Shown here: piece after piece, positions 4,993 through 5,334 of the stretch | How positions within the stretch are numbered: the first letter of the stretch is position 1 | How the letters are laid out: every line of letters begins with the position of its first letter | From: Atopobium sp. | GTDB lineage: Bacteria > Actinomycetota > Coriobacteriia > Coriobacteriales > Atopobiaceae | Direction: 5' to 3' | Assembly (NCBI GenBank): GCA_015259045.1 | Contig: JABZHD010000085.1 | Coordinates: forward strand, 1-5,334 | Length of the DNA stretch: 5,334 nucleotides | The notes under the pieces: model-generated | What the model was told of the DNA's origin: nothing | The model's database searches: none | The model's input: the letters and a program-made list of their open reading frames with translations, nothing else | Program-made: the position numbers and the translations under genes

Positions 4993-5334
4993 TGACTTTG
5001 AAAACCGTATTGGTTCGGTCTTTGGTGCCGCACCTCAGGGATACGCAGAGCCTTTCTCTTTTAAGAAGCTTGCCAAACGCGCAGCTAAAGAGATGGAACG
5101 TGAGACGTATGAAATCGACGGTGTAGATACTGCGCCTGCCCTGTATACCGTTTTAGTTGCTCCTCAAGATGATTCACTGATGCGTCCTCTTTATGCTGAT
5201 CTAACTGCAGAGGTTTCTGACTTCGTGGCTGCTCAGGCTCAGCAAAAAGATTATGTATTTGTTGGTCAGCCGCTTGTTCGTTTTATGGTTGACCCATCTC
5301 TGAAGCCTGGAAAATTTGCTGTCTTTGCAGAAAA
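4979..5334 (+). CDS. FhaA-like protein, DUF3662 N-terminal domain (3' end outside window)
   Basis: The ATG at 4979 overlaps the kinase end by 14 nt (kinase stop 4990-4992), with GAGG (4969-4972) 6 nt upstream, so translational coupling is likely. The 118 visible residues match the N-terminal domain of FhaA-type proteins: an opening like MSFLSDFENRIGSVFG, the segment FSFKKLAKRAAKEMERE (26-42), LYTVLVAPQDDSLMRPLYAD (55-74), the long helix of EVSDFVAAQAQQ, then YVFVGQPLVRFMVDPSLKPGKF (92-113). In known members this domain is followed by a linker and a C-terminal FHA domain that binds phosphothreonine; in Mycobacterium tuberculosis FhaA (Rv0020c) is a substrate of PknA/PknB and binds the MviN pseudokinase domain in cell-wall control. 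The FHA domain itself cannot be seen here, so its presence is inferred. The neighbouring kinase is the obvious partner. Confidence 0.85.
   Translation, partial: MSFLSDFENRIGSVFGAAPQGYAEPFSFKKLAKRAAKEMERETYEIDGVDTAPALYTVLVAPQDDSLMRPLYADLTAEVSDFVAAQAQQKDYVFVGQPLVRFMVDPSLKPGKFAVFAE

Overview
The window (about 45% G+C by eye) looks like ordinary chromosomal DNA from a moderate-GC actinobacterium, most likely a member of the Coriobacteriia (Atopobium/Lancefieldella/Olsenella type). The main pointer is a membrane Ser/Thr kinase gene overlapping a gene for an FhaA-type (DUF3662) protein, an actinobacterial pairing, in a sequence far less GC-rich than mycobacteria or streptomycetes. The lineage is inference; there is no 16S or other decisive marker here.

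Left part (1-860, + strand): the 3' end of a glutamyl-Q tRNA(Asp) synthetase gene (gluQ), then two separately promoted and terminated tRNA genes, tRNA-Ser(GCU) and tRNA-Arg(ACG), each with encoded CCA and its own strong intrinsic terminator.

Middle (861-2606, - strand): seryl-tRNA synthetase (serS), its terminator, and then a gene for an uncharacterised 106-aa soluble protein. The short gap between them holds a perfect 26-bp palindrome with a GAACATATGTTC core that resembles a LexA (SOS) box and overlaps the predicted promoter of the small gene. This is the most intriguing regulatory signal of the window.

A 110-bp divergent promoter region (2607-2716), itself carrying a 14-bp palindrome, separates serS from a + strand gene for a 72-aa single-span membrane protein. 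That gene converges on a - strand tRNA-Leu(CAG) gene across a bidirectional terminator.

Right part (3185-5334, + strand): a 598-aa protein with an N-terminal Ser/Thr kinase domain and a C-terminal domain of about nine or ten membrane segments, with no PASTA repeats. It overlaps by 14 nt the start of an FhaA-like gene that runs off the window. The pair is probably a translationally coupled phospho-signalling unit: a membrane-tethered kinase and a phosphothreonine-binding (FHA) adaptor, as known for PknA/PknB and FhaA in other Actinobacteria, but with a different sensory/membrane half and an unusual HLD (not HRD) catalytic loop.

Three of the genes serve aminoacylation (gluQ, serS, and the tRNA set, including one serine tRNA a few hundred bases from serS). 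No mobile elements, CRISPR arrays or rRNA were seen, and no gene-free stretch exceeds 300 bases.
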